Origin: Puniceicoccaceae bacterium
GTDB lineage: Bacteria > Verrucomicrobiota > Verrucomicrobiia > Opitutales > Coraliomargaritaceae
Direction of reading: 5' to 3'
Assembly: GCA_018402305.1 (NCBI GenBank)
Contig: JAGYJE010000009.1
Coordinates: forward strand, 1 to 64,000
DNA: 64,000 nt
Under the pieces are notes generated by a model that searched no databases, was not told the DNA's origin, and saw nothing but the letters and a program-made list of their open reading frames with translations. This document shows, one piece after another, positions 7,901-16,416 of this stretch. The position numbers and the translations under genes are program-made. How positions within the stretch are numbered: position 1 is the stretch's first letter; each line of letters begins with the position of its first letter.

Positions 7901-9974
7901 AATACAGCAGCTCCGATTTTTCCAGTTGAATCCCCGCTCCGTAGTCCTTGACAGGAAGCGCTTGAATGAAGTGCGCACCATAGGGCTTGTGCAAAATACG
8001 TGAGTCCAGAATAACGATGTTGCCCCGATCCTCATGGCGCCGGATGAGGCGGCCAATGCCCTGGCGGAATTTAACCAGTGCGTCCGGCACGGTCATCTCG
8101 GTGAACGGATTGCCGCCCTGTGCGCGGATGTATTCGCTGCGGGCCTCGCTCACCGGGTGGCTGGGATTCTCGAAGGGGAGTCGTGCCACAATGACTTGAG
8201 ACAGGGCGGGGCCCGGGATGTCCACGCCGGTCCAGAAGCTGTCCGTCCCGAAGAGGATTCCGTTGCCCGCCTCGGCAAATTGCCGGGTGATCTCGCTGCG
8301 GGCCATTTGATGCCCCTGGGAGAAGAGGGGGCGATCGATCTTTTCGAAGAAGGCCTGCGTGCGTTCCCGCACCTGGCGCAGGTCGAAGTGGCTGGTAAAG
8401 AGCACAAGCGTGCCCCCATCGACGCGCCGGGCACACCAGCAAACCATGTTGGCCAGATAGTCGAGGTCGAGGCGGCCTTGGCCCGGTTCGGGCTGGGGGG
8501 CGTCACTGGCGATGTAGATGCGACAGTTGTTTTCGTAGTCAAAGGGTGAATACACCATCTCTGTGGCGGCCGCCTGGGCGCCCACCTTTTCCTGGAAAGC
8601 GTTCATGTTATGACCGTCCGATAGAGTGGCACTGGTCAGGACTGCCGCCGTGTTGCGTTGGAAGATATGCTTACGGAGGTAGGGGGCGACGTCGAGGGGA
8701 GCGCTGCGGAGCGTTACGATCTGCCCCTTTTTGCCCCCACGCTCAAGCCACTCCACATGGTCCTCGTCGGCAAAGCTGATGAAGCCGTTGATGGCGTCGC
8801 GGTAGCCGATGATGCGCCGGCGATGGTCCCGAAGCTCGTCCTGCACGCGCTCGTCGTCGCTCTTTTGGATAAGGGCGCCCAGCCGCTCGGTTACCTCCTT
8901 GAGCGGGCCGCTCACGATGTTGTCGCAAAAGTCAGGCTCGTGCAGGCGTTGGATCGGCTTCTTGGTCAGAAAGGTGTCGCCCAAATAGCTGAAAAATTCC
9001 GCCGCCGCCGCGATGGCGTTATCCACGGCGTCGTGATCCCACGGCTGGCCGTGGCGCTTGAGGAGGCCGCGGTTGGTGCGTGGGTTATAAATGCGCTTGA
9101 GTGCCCGGTCCACAGCGAAGGAGCTGACGTGCGTGCCGAAGTGATCGGTCGCGATGGCCGGTATGCGGTGGGCTTCGTCGAGCACGACAAAGTCGCTGGC
9201 AAGGAGTATGCCCGGCACATCGCCTTCCGGCTGCATGCCGGCGTTGATCAGGGAGAAGAGGAGGCTGTGGTTCACGATCACGCAATTGGCCGAAAGCAGT
9301 TGCTTGCGGGCGCGCTGGTAGAAACAGGCCGAGGGGTCGCAGTTTTTGCGTGAACAAATCGAGCTGTCGGCGTTGATCGCATCCCATACCTCGGGCAGTG
9401 GGGCGGGGGACAGCTCCTGGAGGACCCCGTTTTTTGCAGTGGCGGACCACTTGGCGATGCGCCTGAGGTCTTCCATTTCGTCGTTTTGGAAAAATTCACC
9501 CTGCTTGCCGGTCTCGGCGTCTTTCAGCGCGTTGTTCAGCCGCGTGCTGCAGCAGTAGTTACGCTTACCCACCATCAGGGCGGTCTTAAACGTGCCGAAG
9601 CGGCGGAGCTCGGGGACTTTGTTGAAGAGTTGCCGACAGATCTTCAGGTCTTTTTCCCGGATTTGTTCCTGCAGGCTGATGGTGTGACTGGAAATGATAA
9701 AGGGGCGCTCACTGTTGATGGAGTGGATGATGCCGGGGATGAGGTAGGCCAGACTCTTGCCGACACCAGTGCCCGCCTCGAAAAGCAGGGGCTGGTCGGC
9801 CTCCAGAGAGCCGGCCACGGCAGCGGCCATGGCGGCTTGCTCCGCACGGTGGTCGAGCTGTAACTCGCTCTGCAGGTAGCCGTCCTCCTTGAAGATACGC
9901 TCGACCATGGCAATGAGGTAGCCCTTGCCCTTGGACGCGCCGCCGGAGTCGGTATTCTCGATCAGGCTAATCAT
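7866..9974 (-). CDS. dinG: DinG-family ATP-dependent DNA helicase (XPD-like, Fe-S)
   Basis: A 702-aa SF2 helicase. Walker A FEAGTGVGKSLAY lies near residues 66-77 and the DEAH box FVVLDEAHRIP near 270. Between them are cysteines consistent with the XPD/DinG 4Fe-4S domain (NYCCSTR, ICSRKNCDPSACFYQRA). Motifs V/VI are ILFGTDSFWTGVDIPG and KFRQGIGRLIRR. DinG enzymes unwind D-loops, R-loops and G-quadruplexes 5'-3'. The ATG at 9974 overlaps the stop of the upstream dehydrogenase gene; an internal ATG at 9908 (MVERIFKEDG) is an alternative start. The last residues (LYSHRPGQRRRPG) are read from DNA that is also the antisense end of the damaged permease and may not be native. Confidence 0.9.
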   Translation of the reverse strand: MISLIENTDSGGASKGKGYLIAMVERIFKEDGYLQSELQLDHRAEQAAMAAAVAGSLEADQPLLFEAGTGVGKSLAYLIPGIIHSINSERPFIISSHTISLQEQIREKDLKICRQLFNKVPELRRFGTFKTALMVGKRNYCCSTRLNNALKDAETGKQGEFFQNDEMEDLRRIAKWSATAKNGVLQELSPAPLPEVWDAINADSSICSRKNCDPSACFYQRARKQLLSANCVIVNHSLLFSLINAGMQPEGDVPGILLASDFVVLDEAHRIPAIATDHFGTHVSSFAVDRALKRIYNPRTNRGLLKRHGQPWDHDAVDNAIAAAAEFFSYLGDTFLTKKPIQRLHEPDFCDNIVSGPLKEVTERLGALIQKSDDERVQDELRDHRRRIIGYRDAINGFISFADEDHVEWLERGGKKGQIVTLRSAPLDVAPYLRKHIFQRNTAAVLTSATLSDGHNMNAFQEKVGAQAAATEMVYSPFDYENNCRIYIASDAPQPEPGQGRLDLDYLANMVCWCARRVDGGTLVLFTSHFDLRQVRERTQAFFEKIDRPLFSQGHQMARSEITRQFAEAGNGILFGTDSFWTGVDIPGPALSQVIVARLPFENPSHPVSEARSEYIRAQGGNPFTEMTVPDALVKFRQGIGRLIRRHEDRGNIVILDSRILHKPYGAHFIQALPVKDYGAGIQLEKSELLYSHRPGQRRRPG

Positions 9975-11610
9975 GGCGCGTGCTGTTTGACGCCGAGCCG
10001 GAACGGCAACGCTCGGCCACCGCTTCGGCGCAGCGCATGCCGTCGAGGGCGGCGCTCACGATGCCACCCGCGAATCCGGCTCCTTCACCGCAGGGGAAAA
10101 GGCCGGGAACCTCGGGGTGTTGCAGGGTTTTCGGGTCGCGCGGAATCCGCACGGGCGAGCTGGTGCGGGTCTCGAAGCCAACCAGGTTGCACTCTTCGGT
10201 GAGGTAGCCGCGCATTTGCTCGCCGAAGATTGTTAGCCCACGCCGCAGGCGGCTGACGATCCAATCCGGGAGAAGCTTGTCGATCCGGGCGGGGGCGATG
10301 CCCGGGAAGTAGCTGGTCTTGGGCAGGCGCGCAGAATCCGTGCCCTCAAGAAAGTCGGTGACTCGTTGTCCGGGGGCGACCTGGCCACCCCCGCCGTGTT
10401 GCTTGGCGGCCTGCTCCAGCGCTTTTTGGAAGGCCATGCCCGCCAGCACACCGTGGGTTTCTTTCCATGGCTCCGTATCCTCGGGCTCGACCGTGACGAC
10501 CATGCCACTGTTGGCAAAGGGGGAATCGCGCCGGGCCAGACTCATGCCATTGACCACCACCTCATCGTTTTCCGTGGCGGCCGGCACGATGAACCCGCCG
10601 GGGCACATGCAGAAGGAGTGCACGCCGCGGTCGTCGATCTTGGTCGCGAGGCGGTAGCTGGCCGCAGGGAGATTGTTCGGACGCGGCTGCCCCGGCTCCA
10701 TGTGGTATTGCAAACTATCGATCAAGGGCTGGGGATGCTCGATGCGCACACCCACGGCGAAGGGCTTTTGTTCAAGCCGAATGTTTTGCGCGTGCAGCCG
10801 TTCATAGATGTCCCGCGCAGAATGCCCCGTGGCGAGGATGATGCGCGGGCAGGTGAACTCACGCCCGTCGGCCGTTTGAAGACCGGCCATCGACATGCGG
10901 TGCTGCAGCAAAGCCGTCACCTTCGCGCCGAAATGGACCTCGCCCCCGGCCCGGCGGATGGACTCCCGCATCGCCATGACAAGCTTGGGAAGCAGATTGG
11001 ACCCGATGTGCGGATGCGCGTCGATAAGGATCCGCTCCGGCGCGCCGTGGGCCACAAGCGTTTCGTAAATCGTGCGCACGGGACCGCGTTTCGTCGCACG
11101 GGTGTAGAGTTTGCCATCAGAAAACGTGCCCGCACCGCCCTCGCCGAAACAGTAGTTAGAATCCTCCACGACACGCCCCTCCTTGAGAATGGGTCCCAGG
11201 TCGAAGCGACGGGCCGAGGCGTCCTTGCCCCGCTCGAGAATGATCGGCTTGATCCCCAGCTTAAGGCAGCGCAGGGCGGCGAAGAGCCCCGCCGGCCCGC
11301 AGCCGACAATGAGCACCTCTGGGGCGCCGACGGGGACCTCCGGGTAGTCCGCGCGGAGCGCCGGCTCCGGCGGCAAGGGATGCCCGATGCCGACCTCAAA
11401 CCGAAGCTGGACCTTGATCGTGCGCTGCCGCGCATCGATCGAATGCTTGCGCAGACGCAGGTCCGCGATCTGCGAAACCGGCAGATTGAGCCGCGCCGCT
11501 ACGGCTTCCTTCTGCGCGGCGACATCATCGGATTGCCCAAGCGGCAAAACAATATCGACGAGTTCGGAAGCGTTTTCTACGGAGTGGTCTGGCATGGATG
11601 GAATCGCCAA
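9967..11610 (-). CDS. FAD-dependent dehydrogenase (COG2509-type)
   Basis: A 547-aa flavoprotein. After an N-terminal domain of about 95 residues comes the dinucleotide-binding motif VLIVGCGPAGLFAALRC, then NYCFGEGGAGTFSDGKLYTR, IILATGHSARDIYERL and the C-terminal FAD contact GLFPCGEGAGFAGGIVSAALDGM. These features belong to the widespread uncharacterised FAD-dependent dehydrogenase family often annotated as NAD(FAD)-utilising. The substrate is unknown. An internal ATG (MPDHSVENAS, 11595) could be the real start. Its stop overlaps the dinG start by 8 bp, so the two are probably co-transcribed. Confidence 0.85.
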   Translation of the reverse strand: MAIPSMPDHSVENASELVDIVLPLGQSDDVAAQKEAVAARLNLPVSQIADLRLRKHSIDARQRTIKVQLRFEVGIGHPLPPEPALRADYPEVPVGAPEVLIVGCGPAGLFAALRCLKLGIKPIILERGKDASARRFDLGPILKEGRVVEDSNYCFGEGGAGTFSDGKLYTRATKRGPVRTIYETLVAHGAPERILIDAHPHIGSNLLPKLVMAMRESIRRAGGEVHFGAKVTALLQHRMSMAGLQTADGREFTCPRIILATGHSARDIYERLHAQNIRLEQKPFAVGVRIEHPQPLIDSLQYHMEPGQPRPNNLPAASYRLATKIDDRGVHSFCMCPGGFIVPAATENDEVVVNGMSLARRDSPFANSGMVVTVEPEDTEPWKETHGVLAGMAFQKALEQAAKQHGGGGQVAPGQRVTDFLEGTDSARLPKTSYFPGIAPARIDKLLPDWIVSRLRRGLTIFGEQMRGYLTEECNLVGFETRTSSPVRIPRDPKTLQHPEVPGLFPCGEGAGFAGGIVSAALDGMRCAEAVAERCRSGSASNSTRHD

Positions 11611-11829
11611 AGCTGAGCCGCTTTTCAGCCGAGGACAAGCCGGAAGCGAATAACGGCCATGCGAAACCCCAAGGATGCTCGGTTCACCGATAGAGCGGAT
11701 TCATTGTGATTGGGGTTTACTGGGTTGGAGGCCTCGCGCTTGATCTCAGTCCGCCATGGCCTCCCGTGGATGATGGGAAAATGATTGCAGGAACAGCCCG
11801 GGCAAAGTTTGTTGTAGAAACTTTTAAAA
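11611..11829. other. Left flank of the defence island, with a 9-bp inverted repeat
   Basis: This 219-bp gap lies between the divergent dehydrogenase and res genes. It holds AAACCCCAA (11664-11672) and its exact complement TTGGGGTTT (11710-11718) 37 bp apart. No clear -35/-10 pair or integrase attachment site is evident. It must hold the promoters for both neighbours. Confidence 0.35.
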
Positions 11830-14800
11830 ATGTCCGACCTATTTTTTAATAACCCGATTCTTAACGCTCCCTACGAATACCCGGACCGGCACTGGGAGTT
11901 GGATGGGGATGGCCAACCGACTCAGCAGATTATCCCCACCCGGCGAATCGCCGATTTCATCACCCCGATCCCTAAAGCGAGGAAGCGCAAAGGCAAAGCA
12001 GAACAGTCAGAATTGGTCATGGACGAGGGCGAGGGCCTCTCTTCTGCTGAACAGCAATACACCGCCTCCAGCATCAATCGCCTGCGCGAACACATCGACC
12101 GTTGGCGCAAGCTGCCCAACCCTGCCGATTGGAAGGTCACTCCGGAAACCGCGCGCCTTTTACAACATTGGCGGCATTTTGAATTTCAGGGCATTCGGCC
12201 CTTCTTTTGTCAGGTCGAGGCGATTGAAACCCTTATCTGGCTGACCGAAGTCGCACCGAAATCCGGCAATCTCGGCAAAGGCTTCCTCGAACACCTTGAA
12301 AACGCCAGCCTCGCGGCCAATCCCGAGTTGATCCGTATCGCACTGAAGCTGGCCACGGGTGCGGGTAAGACCACCGTCATGGCCATGATCATCGCCTGGC
12401 AGACGATCAACGCGGTGCGCCGCCCCACCAGCAAGCACTTCACACGGGGCTTTCTCGTCGTCGCTCCCGGCATCACCATTCGGGACCGTCTCCGCGTTCT
12501 GCTGCCCAACGACACCGAAAGTTACTACGAATCCCGCCAGCTGGTGCCGACAGATATGCTGCCGGAACTCGGCAAGGCCAAAATCGTCATCACTAACTAC
12601 CACGCTTTCAAACTGCGCGAGCGTCTGGAGTTGGCCAAGGGCAACCGCGCCCTTCTGCAGGGCCATGGCGCACCGCTTAACACCTTGGAAACCGAGGGCC
12701 AGATGCTCCAGCGCGTCATGCCCGGCCTCATGGGGATGAAAAACGTCCTCGTGCTGAATGACGAGGCCCACCACTGCTACCGGGAAAAGCCGGGCGAGGA
12801 CGACAGCGACGACTTGAAGGGCGACGACCGCAAAGAGGCCGAGAAAAACAACGAGGCCGCCCGTCTCTGGATCTCGGGCCTCGAAATCGTCAAGCGCAAG
12901 CTGGGGCTCAACTGCGTGGTCGATCTTTCCGCTACGCCGTTCTTCCTGCGCGGCTCGGGCTACGCCGAGGGCACCCTTTTCCCTTGGACCGTCTCCGACT
13001 TTTCCCTGATGGACGCCATCGAGTGCGGCATCGTCAAGCTACCCCGCGTCCCCGTGGCCGACAACATTCCGGGCGGCGACATGCCCATGTTCCGAAACCT
13101 CTGGGAGCACATTGGCAAAAAGATGCCCAAGAAAGGCCGGGGCAAAGGTGCGGTGCTCGATCCGGAAAACCTGCCGACCCAGCTCAAGACCGCCCTGGAG
13201 GCCCTTTACGGCCACTACGAGAAGACCTTCGAACTCTGGGAACAGAAAAACCTCGGGGTGCCGCCTTGCTTCATCGTGGTCTGCAACAACACCGCCACCT
13301 CCAAGCTGGTTTACGACTACATTTCCGGCTACCAACCCGCCGAGGACAGCACCCGCCCCACCATCCGGGGCAAGCTCCCGCTCTTCGACAACTTCAACGA
13401 ACACGGCGAGCCGCTCGCCCGCCCCAACACCCTGCTCATCGACAGCGAGCAGCTGGAGTCCGGCGACGCCCTCGATGCCAACTTCCGCGAGATGGCCTCC
13501 GACGAGATCGAGCGCTTCCGCTACGAGATCGTCGAGCGCACTGGCAACCAGGAAGCCGCCAACAAATTGACCGACCAGGATCTGCTCCGCGAAGTCATGA
13601 ACACCGTGGGCAAGGAGGGCAGGCTAGGCGGATCCATCCGCTGCGTCGTCTCCGTCTCCATGCTGACCGAGGGCTGGGACGCCAACACCGTCACCCACGT
13701 GTTCGGCGTCCGCGCCTTTGGCACCCAGCTCCTCTGCGAGCAGGTCATCGGCCGCGCCCTCCGCCGCCAATCCTACGAACTCAACGAAGACGGCCTTTTC
13801 AACACCGAGTATGCCGATGTTCTCGGCATCCCCTTCGACTTTACGGCCAAGCCGGTCGTCGCCCCGCCGGTGCCGCCACGCGTCACCACCCAGGTCAAGG
13901 CCGTCCGCCCGGAGCGCGATGCCTTGCAGATCACCTTCCCCCGGGTCTCCGGCTACCGCGTCGAGCTGCCCACCGAGCGGCTCACTGCCGATTTCAACGA
14001 AGACTCCCACCTCCAGCTCACGCCCGACCTCGTCGGCGCCACCCGCACCGAATCGAGCGGCATCATCGGCGAGAGTGTCGACCTCGACCTCGTCCACACT
14101 GGCGACGTCCGCCGCTCGACCCTCCTGCTCAATCTCACCCAGCGCCTCCTCTACACGAAATACCGCGACCCCGGCGACGAGCCCAAGGTTCACCTCTTTG
14201 GGCAGCTCAAGCGCGTCACCCGCCAGTGGCTCGACGAATACCTGGAGTGCAAGGGCGGCACCTATCCCGCCCAGCTCATGTATCAGGAGCTGGCCGACAT
14301 GGCCTGCGAGCGCATCGCCGCCGCCATCGCCCGCGCCGGGATGCAGTCCGACGAGAGGGACCGCATCATCAAAGCCCTGCTCGATCCCTACAACCCCACC
14401 GGCTCGACCGCCCACGTCAATTTCCGCACCTCCAAGGAGTCCCTCTACCAGACCGCGCCCCACAAGTGCCACGTCAACTGGGTCGTCCTCGATTCCGACT
14501 GGGAGGCCGAGTTCTGCCGCGTCGCCGAGAGCCACCCGAAAGTGCTGGCCTACGTCAAAAACCACAGCCTCGGCATCGAAGTGCCTTACCGCTACGGCGC
14601 GGAAAACCGCAAATACCTCCCCGACTTCATCGTCCTGATCGACGACGGCCACGGCTCGGAAGACCCCCTCCACCTCATCGTTGAGATCAAGGGTTACCGC
14701 CAGGAGGACGCCAAGATCAAGAAGACCACCATGGACAGCTACTGGATCCCCGGCGTCAACAACCACCGCACCTACGGCCGCTGGGCCTTCGCCGAGTTCA

Positions 14801-14895
14801 CCGACGTCTGGGAGATGCAAGACGATTTCGAGAAAAAGGTGTCCGCCAAATTTGACGAAATGATTCTGGAAAATGCGCAGGCAGCCAAAATTTAA
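11830..14895 (+). CDS. res: Type III-like restriction endonuclease, Res helicase-nuclease subunit
   Basis: A 1021-aa protein. Walker A LATGAGKTTVMAMI lies near residue 175, motif Ia VVAPGITIRDRL follows, the DEAH-type box VLNDEAHHCYREK is near 310, SATPFFLRG near 380, and motifs V/VI are VSMLTEGWDANTVTHVFG and EQVIGRALRRQSYE (about 610-645). The C-terminal PD-(D/E)XK nuclease is YLPDFIVLID then LIVEIKGYRQEDAK (about 930-960). This is the architecture of type III Res subunits, which translocate on and cleave DNA bearing unmodified sites with Mod. The gene is GC rich. Mod lies 1.6 kb downstream, separated by an NYN gene and an ORF6N-like remnant; canonical type III loci have mod directly before res. 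Confidence 0.93.
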   Translation: MSDLFFNNPILNAPYEYPDRHWELDGDGQPTQQIIPTRRIADFITPIPKARKRKGKAEQSELVMDEGEGLSSAEQQYTASSINRLREHIDRWRKLPNPADWKVTPETARLLQHWRHFEFQGIRPFFCQVEAIETLIWLTEVAPKSGNLGKGFLEHLENASLAANPELIRIALKLATGAGKTTVMAMIIAWQTINAVRRPTSKHFTRGFLVVAPGITIRDRLRVLLPNDTESYYESRQLVPTDMLPELGKAKIVITNYHAFKLRERLELAKGNRALLQGHGAPLNTLETEGQMLQRVMPGLMGMKNVLVLNDEAHHCYREKPGEDDSDDLKGDDRKEAEKNNEAARLWISGLEIVKRKLGLNCVVDLSATPFFLRGSGYAEGTLFPWTVSDFSLMDAIECGIVKLPRVPVADNIPGGDMPMFRNLWEHIGKKMPKKGRGKGAVLDPENLPTQLKTALEALYGHYEKTFELWEQKNLGVPPCFIVVCNNTATSKLVYDYISGYQPAEDSTRPTIRGKLPLFDNFNEHGEPLARPNTLLIDSEQLESGDALDANFREMASDEIERFRYEIVERTGNQEAANKLTDQDLLREVMNTVGKEGRLGGSIRCVVSVSMLTEGWDANTVTHVFGVRAFGTQLLCEQVIGRALRRQSYELNEDGLFNTEYADVLGIPFDFTAKPVVAPPVPPRVTTQVKAVRPERDALQITFPRVSGYRVELPTERLTADFNEDSHLQLTPDLVGATRTESSGIIGESVDLDLVHTGDVRRSTLLLNLTQRLLYTKYRDPGDEPKVHLFGQLKRVTRQWLDEYLECKGGTYPAQLMYQELADMACERIAAAIARAGMQSDERDRIIKALLDPYNPTGSTAHVNFRTSKESLYQTAPHKCHVNWVVLDSDWEAEFCRVAESHPKVLAYVKNHSLGIEVPYRYGAENRKYLPDFIVLIDDGHGSEDPLHLIVEIKGYRQEDAKIKKTTMDSYWIPGVNNHRTYGRWAFAEFTDVWEMQDDFEKKVSAKFDEMILENAQAAKI

Positions 14896-15030
14896 ATTTT
14901 AATCTTGATTGCAGTATTTCAAAATGACTATTACCTTATTCCATACTATCCGCCCCTTGAGAGTAGGCGCACTCACCAATCCCGAGTGTCTGCCAAAATC
15001 CTGGGGCTTTTTTTGTGCTCAAACTGTGAG

Positions 15031-15897
15031 ATGAGAGTTCGACGGATAGCTATTCTCATTGACGGAGGCTTTTTTCTGAGGCGTCTCCGTAAGCTTGTTG
15101 AGCCACGTCATTATGAAACCGCTCAAGCCACTGCCGATTCTGTGCGAATGTTGTGCAAGCGTCATGTGCAGCATTTAATCAAAGAGAGGGAGAATCACCG
15201 TTCCAGTCGATGGCTCGACCACGTTTACCGCCTTTTCTACTACGATGCGCATCCCTACACCGGAATTGCGCATCATCCGATTTTGAATCGACAAATCCAA
15301 TTTGGAAAAAGTGATGAAGCCGCCTTCCGGGAAGAGCTTTTTGCGGCACTCAGACGAAAGCGGAAGTTTGCGCTACGTTTGGGGAAAGTAAACAAAGAGG
15401 ATGGCTGGTTGCTCAAAAATTCAGGAGTCAGTAAGAAATTACTCAAAACGAGAAATTTCCTCGATTATTTCGATGCCCTCATTCAGGCCCACGAAAATGG
15501 CGGAGAGATGCCAACTCTGAATAACGATGACCTTCGTGCCTTTGGCAATATGCTGAAAGGTTGGCGTGACTTGGAGCCTGCTGACATGCGTCTTGGACTT
15601 CGTCAGAAAGGGGTCGATATGCGTATCGGTATTGATATTGCCTCCATCACGCTAAAGCAGCAGGCAGATACAATCATTCTTGTCACTGGCGACTCAGATT
15701 TTGTCCCGGCAGCTAAGGTAGCCCGTCGCGAAGGAGTTGAGTTCTTGCTCGATCCACTATGGCAATCCGTCAACGACGATCTCCATGAGCATGTTGACGG
15801 CATTGTGTCTGGCATACGTAAGCCTGATGGAGTATCTAGCAACATGGATGACGACTCCGACGAAGATTCACCAAATGAATCAATCACAACATACTGA
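15031..15897 (+). CDS. NYN-domain (DUF88/LabA-like) putative ribonuclease
   Basis: The ATG at 15031 gives 288 residues. An in-frame extension upstream lacks a good start and does not look coding. The N-terminus RRIAILIDGGFFLRRL holds the first acidic residue of the NYN/PIN-like fold. The second half has VDMRIGIDIASITLKQQADTIILVTGDSDFVPAAKVAR, with the conserved DxxS and GDSDF acids that bind metal in NYN nucleases. The C-terminus is acidic (DDDSDEDS). The gene is AT-richer than the flanking res and mod. NYN proteins are RNA nucleases and occur in several phage-defence contexts; the link to this restriction system is inferred from position only. It abuts the next ORF (TGAATG). Confidence 0.85.
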   Translation: MRVRRIAILIDGGFFLRRLRKLVEPRHYETAQATADSVRMLCKRHVQHLIKERENHRSSRWLDHVYRLFYYDAHPYTGIAHHPILNRQIQFGKSDEAAFREELFAALRRKRKFALRLGKVNKEDGWLLKNSGVSKKLLKTRNFLDYFDALIQAHENGGEMPTLNNDDLRAFGNMLKGWRDLEPADMRLGLRQKGVDMRIGIDIASITLKQQADTIILVTGDSDFVPAAKVARREGVEFLLDPLWQSVNDDLHEHVDGIVSGIRKPDGVSSNMDDDSDEDSPNESITTY

Positions 15898-16144
15898 ATG
15901 ACAGATTCACAGACAGTCGAAGCATTCACGCAAACGCTTTCCAATAATGGATTCGTCTGCCCGCAATCTGCCACCATCCGCTACCAAGTTTCCGCAAATC
16001 TGCTACCCGCTCTGGGTATGCTGGGTCGTGATCCAGCCAAACTCTATCATGTAAAGCCGCTCCGGCTACTGGAGCAAGTGAAGCGCAACGCGAAACGCCG
16101 CGCGGCAGATTTCAGGTTTCAACTGACCCGCCAAGAGTGGCACC

Positions 16145-16173
16145 ACTTGAGGTGCCAATCTGGCACCTCAAGT
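16145..16173. repeat. Perfect 13-bp hairpin with ATC loop
   Basis: Arms at 16145-16157 and 16161-16173 are exact complements (ACTTGAGGTGCCA and TGGCACCTCAAGT) with loop ATC. It lies in frame inside the ORF6N-like ORF and encodes LRCQSGTSS. Confidence 0.8.
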
Positions 16174-16181
16174 TCTAGAAT

Positions 16182-16202
16182 GGTATCGCAATCTGCGATA
16201 CC
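16182..16202. repeat. Perfect 9-bp hairpin with ATC loop
   Basis: Arms at 16182-16190 (GGTATCGCA) and 16194-16202 (TGCGATACC) flank the same ATC loop as the hairpin 8 bp upstream. It encodes VSQSAIP in frame. The stems are unrelated in sequence to the first hairpin but the centre, CAATCTG reading around the loop, is closely alike (CCAATCTGG and GCAATCTGC). Confidence 0.8.
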
Positions 16203-16294
16203 TTCGCGCCAGCACTTGGGCGCATCCCTCAAGCCTCTGCTGAAACAAGGTAAAGGCCGCGCCACTCACTACGTCCCTTTTTCTACCCATGTTT

Positions 16295-16416
16295 AATCAT
16301 CCGATAATCATCCGATCTCCCTCATCCAATCGTCCGATTTTCAGAGGCGGTGCTTCTCCTGACGCATTTTCTTATCAACCGATAATCATCCGATTTTTCG
16401 TCTGTAATCAACCGAT
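16295..16416. repeat. Six 11-bp repeats in two identically spaced triads upstream of mod
   Basis: Copies of AATCATCCGAT or a one- or two-base variant start at 16295, 16306, 16328, 16373, 16384 and 16406. Both triads have the same internal offsets (0, 11, 33), and the second begins 78 bp after the first. Multiples of 11 bp place the sites on nearly the same face of the helix. The cluster lies 106 bp upstream of the mod ATG. It could be an operator array or the decayed remnant of a repetitive coding region. Confidence 0.7.

Larger units (their letters stand above)
15898..16296 (+). pseudogene. Small ORF with ORF6N-like segment, probably a remnant
   Basis: A 132-aa ORF starting directly after the NYN stop. 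Residues about 55-95 (LEQVKRNAKRRAADFRFQLTRQEWHHLRCQSGTSS) resemble the ORF6N DNA-binding domain found in phage and mobile-element proteins. The following YLPYAFTEQG-type core of ORF6N is absent, replaced by two palindrome-encoded peptides (RCQSGTS and VSQSAIPS). The tail (LKPLLKQGKGRATHYVPF) resembles the end of winged-helix domains such as those in Fic or RecG-like proteins. It looks like a mosaic of degraded fragments, though translation cannot be excluded. Confidence 0.5.

Noticed and set aside
10366..11616. 416-codon open frame opposite the FAD-dependent dehydrogenase
   Set aside because: Antisense shadow of a conserved gene, with no recognisable family and high-GC bias.
11664..11718. 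Attachment site of the defence island
   Set aside because: The 9-bp inverted repeat has no matching direct repeat at the right flank near 22380, and there is no integrase or tRNA gene.
12984..14684. Long Pro/Arg-rich open frame (566 codons) overlapping res on the same strand
   Set aside because: It is a shifted frame of the GC-rich res gene with extreme Arg/Pro composition and no domain; res itself is clearly coding.
13624..14820. 398-codon minus-strand open frame opposite res
   Set aside because: Val/Gly/Glu-rich antisense product with no domain; caused by codon bias of res.
16295..16416. CRISPR array
   Set aside because: Repeats are only 11 bp, spacers are irregular (0-34 bp) and no cas genes are present.
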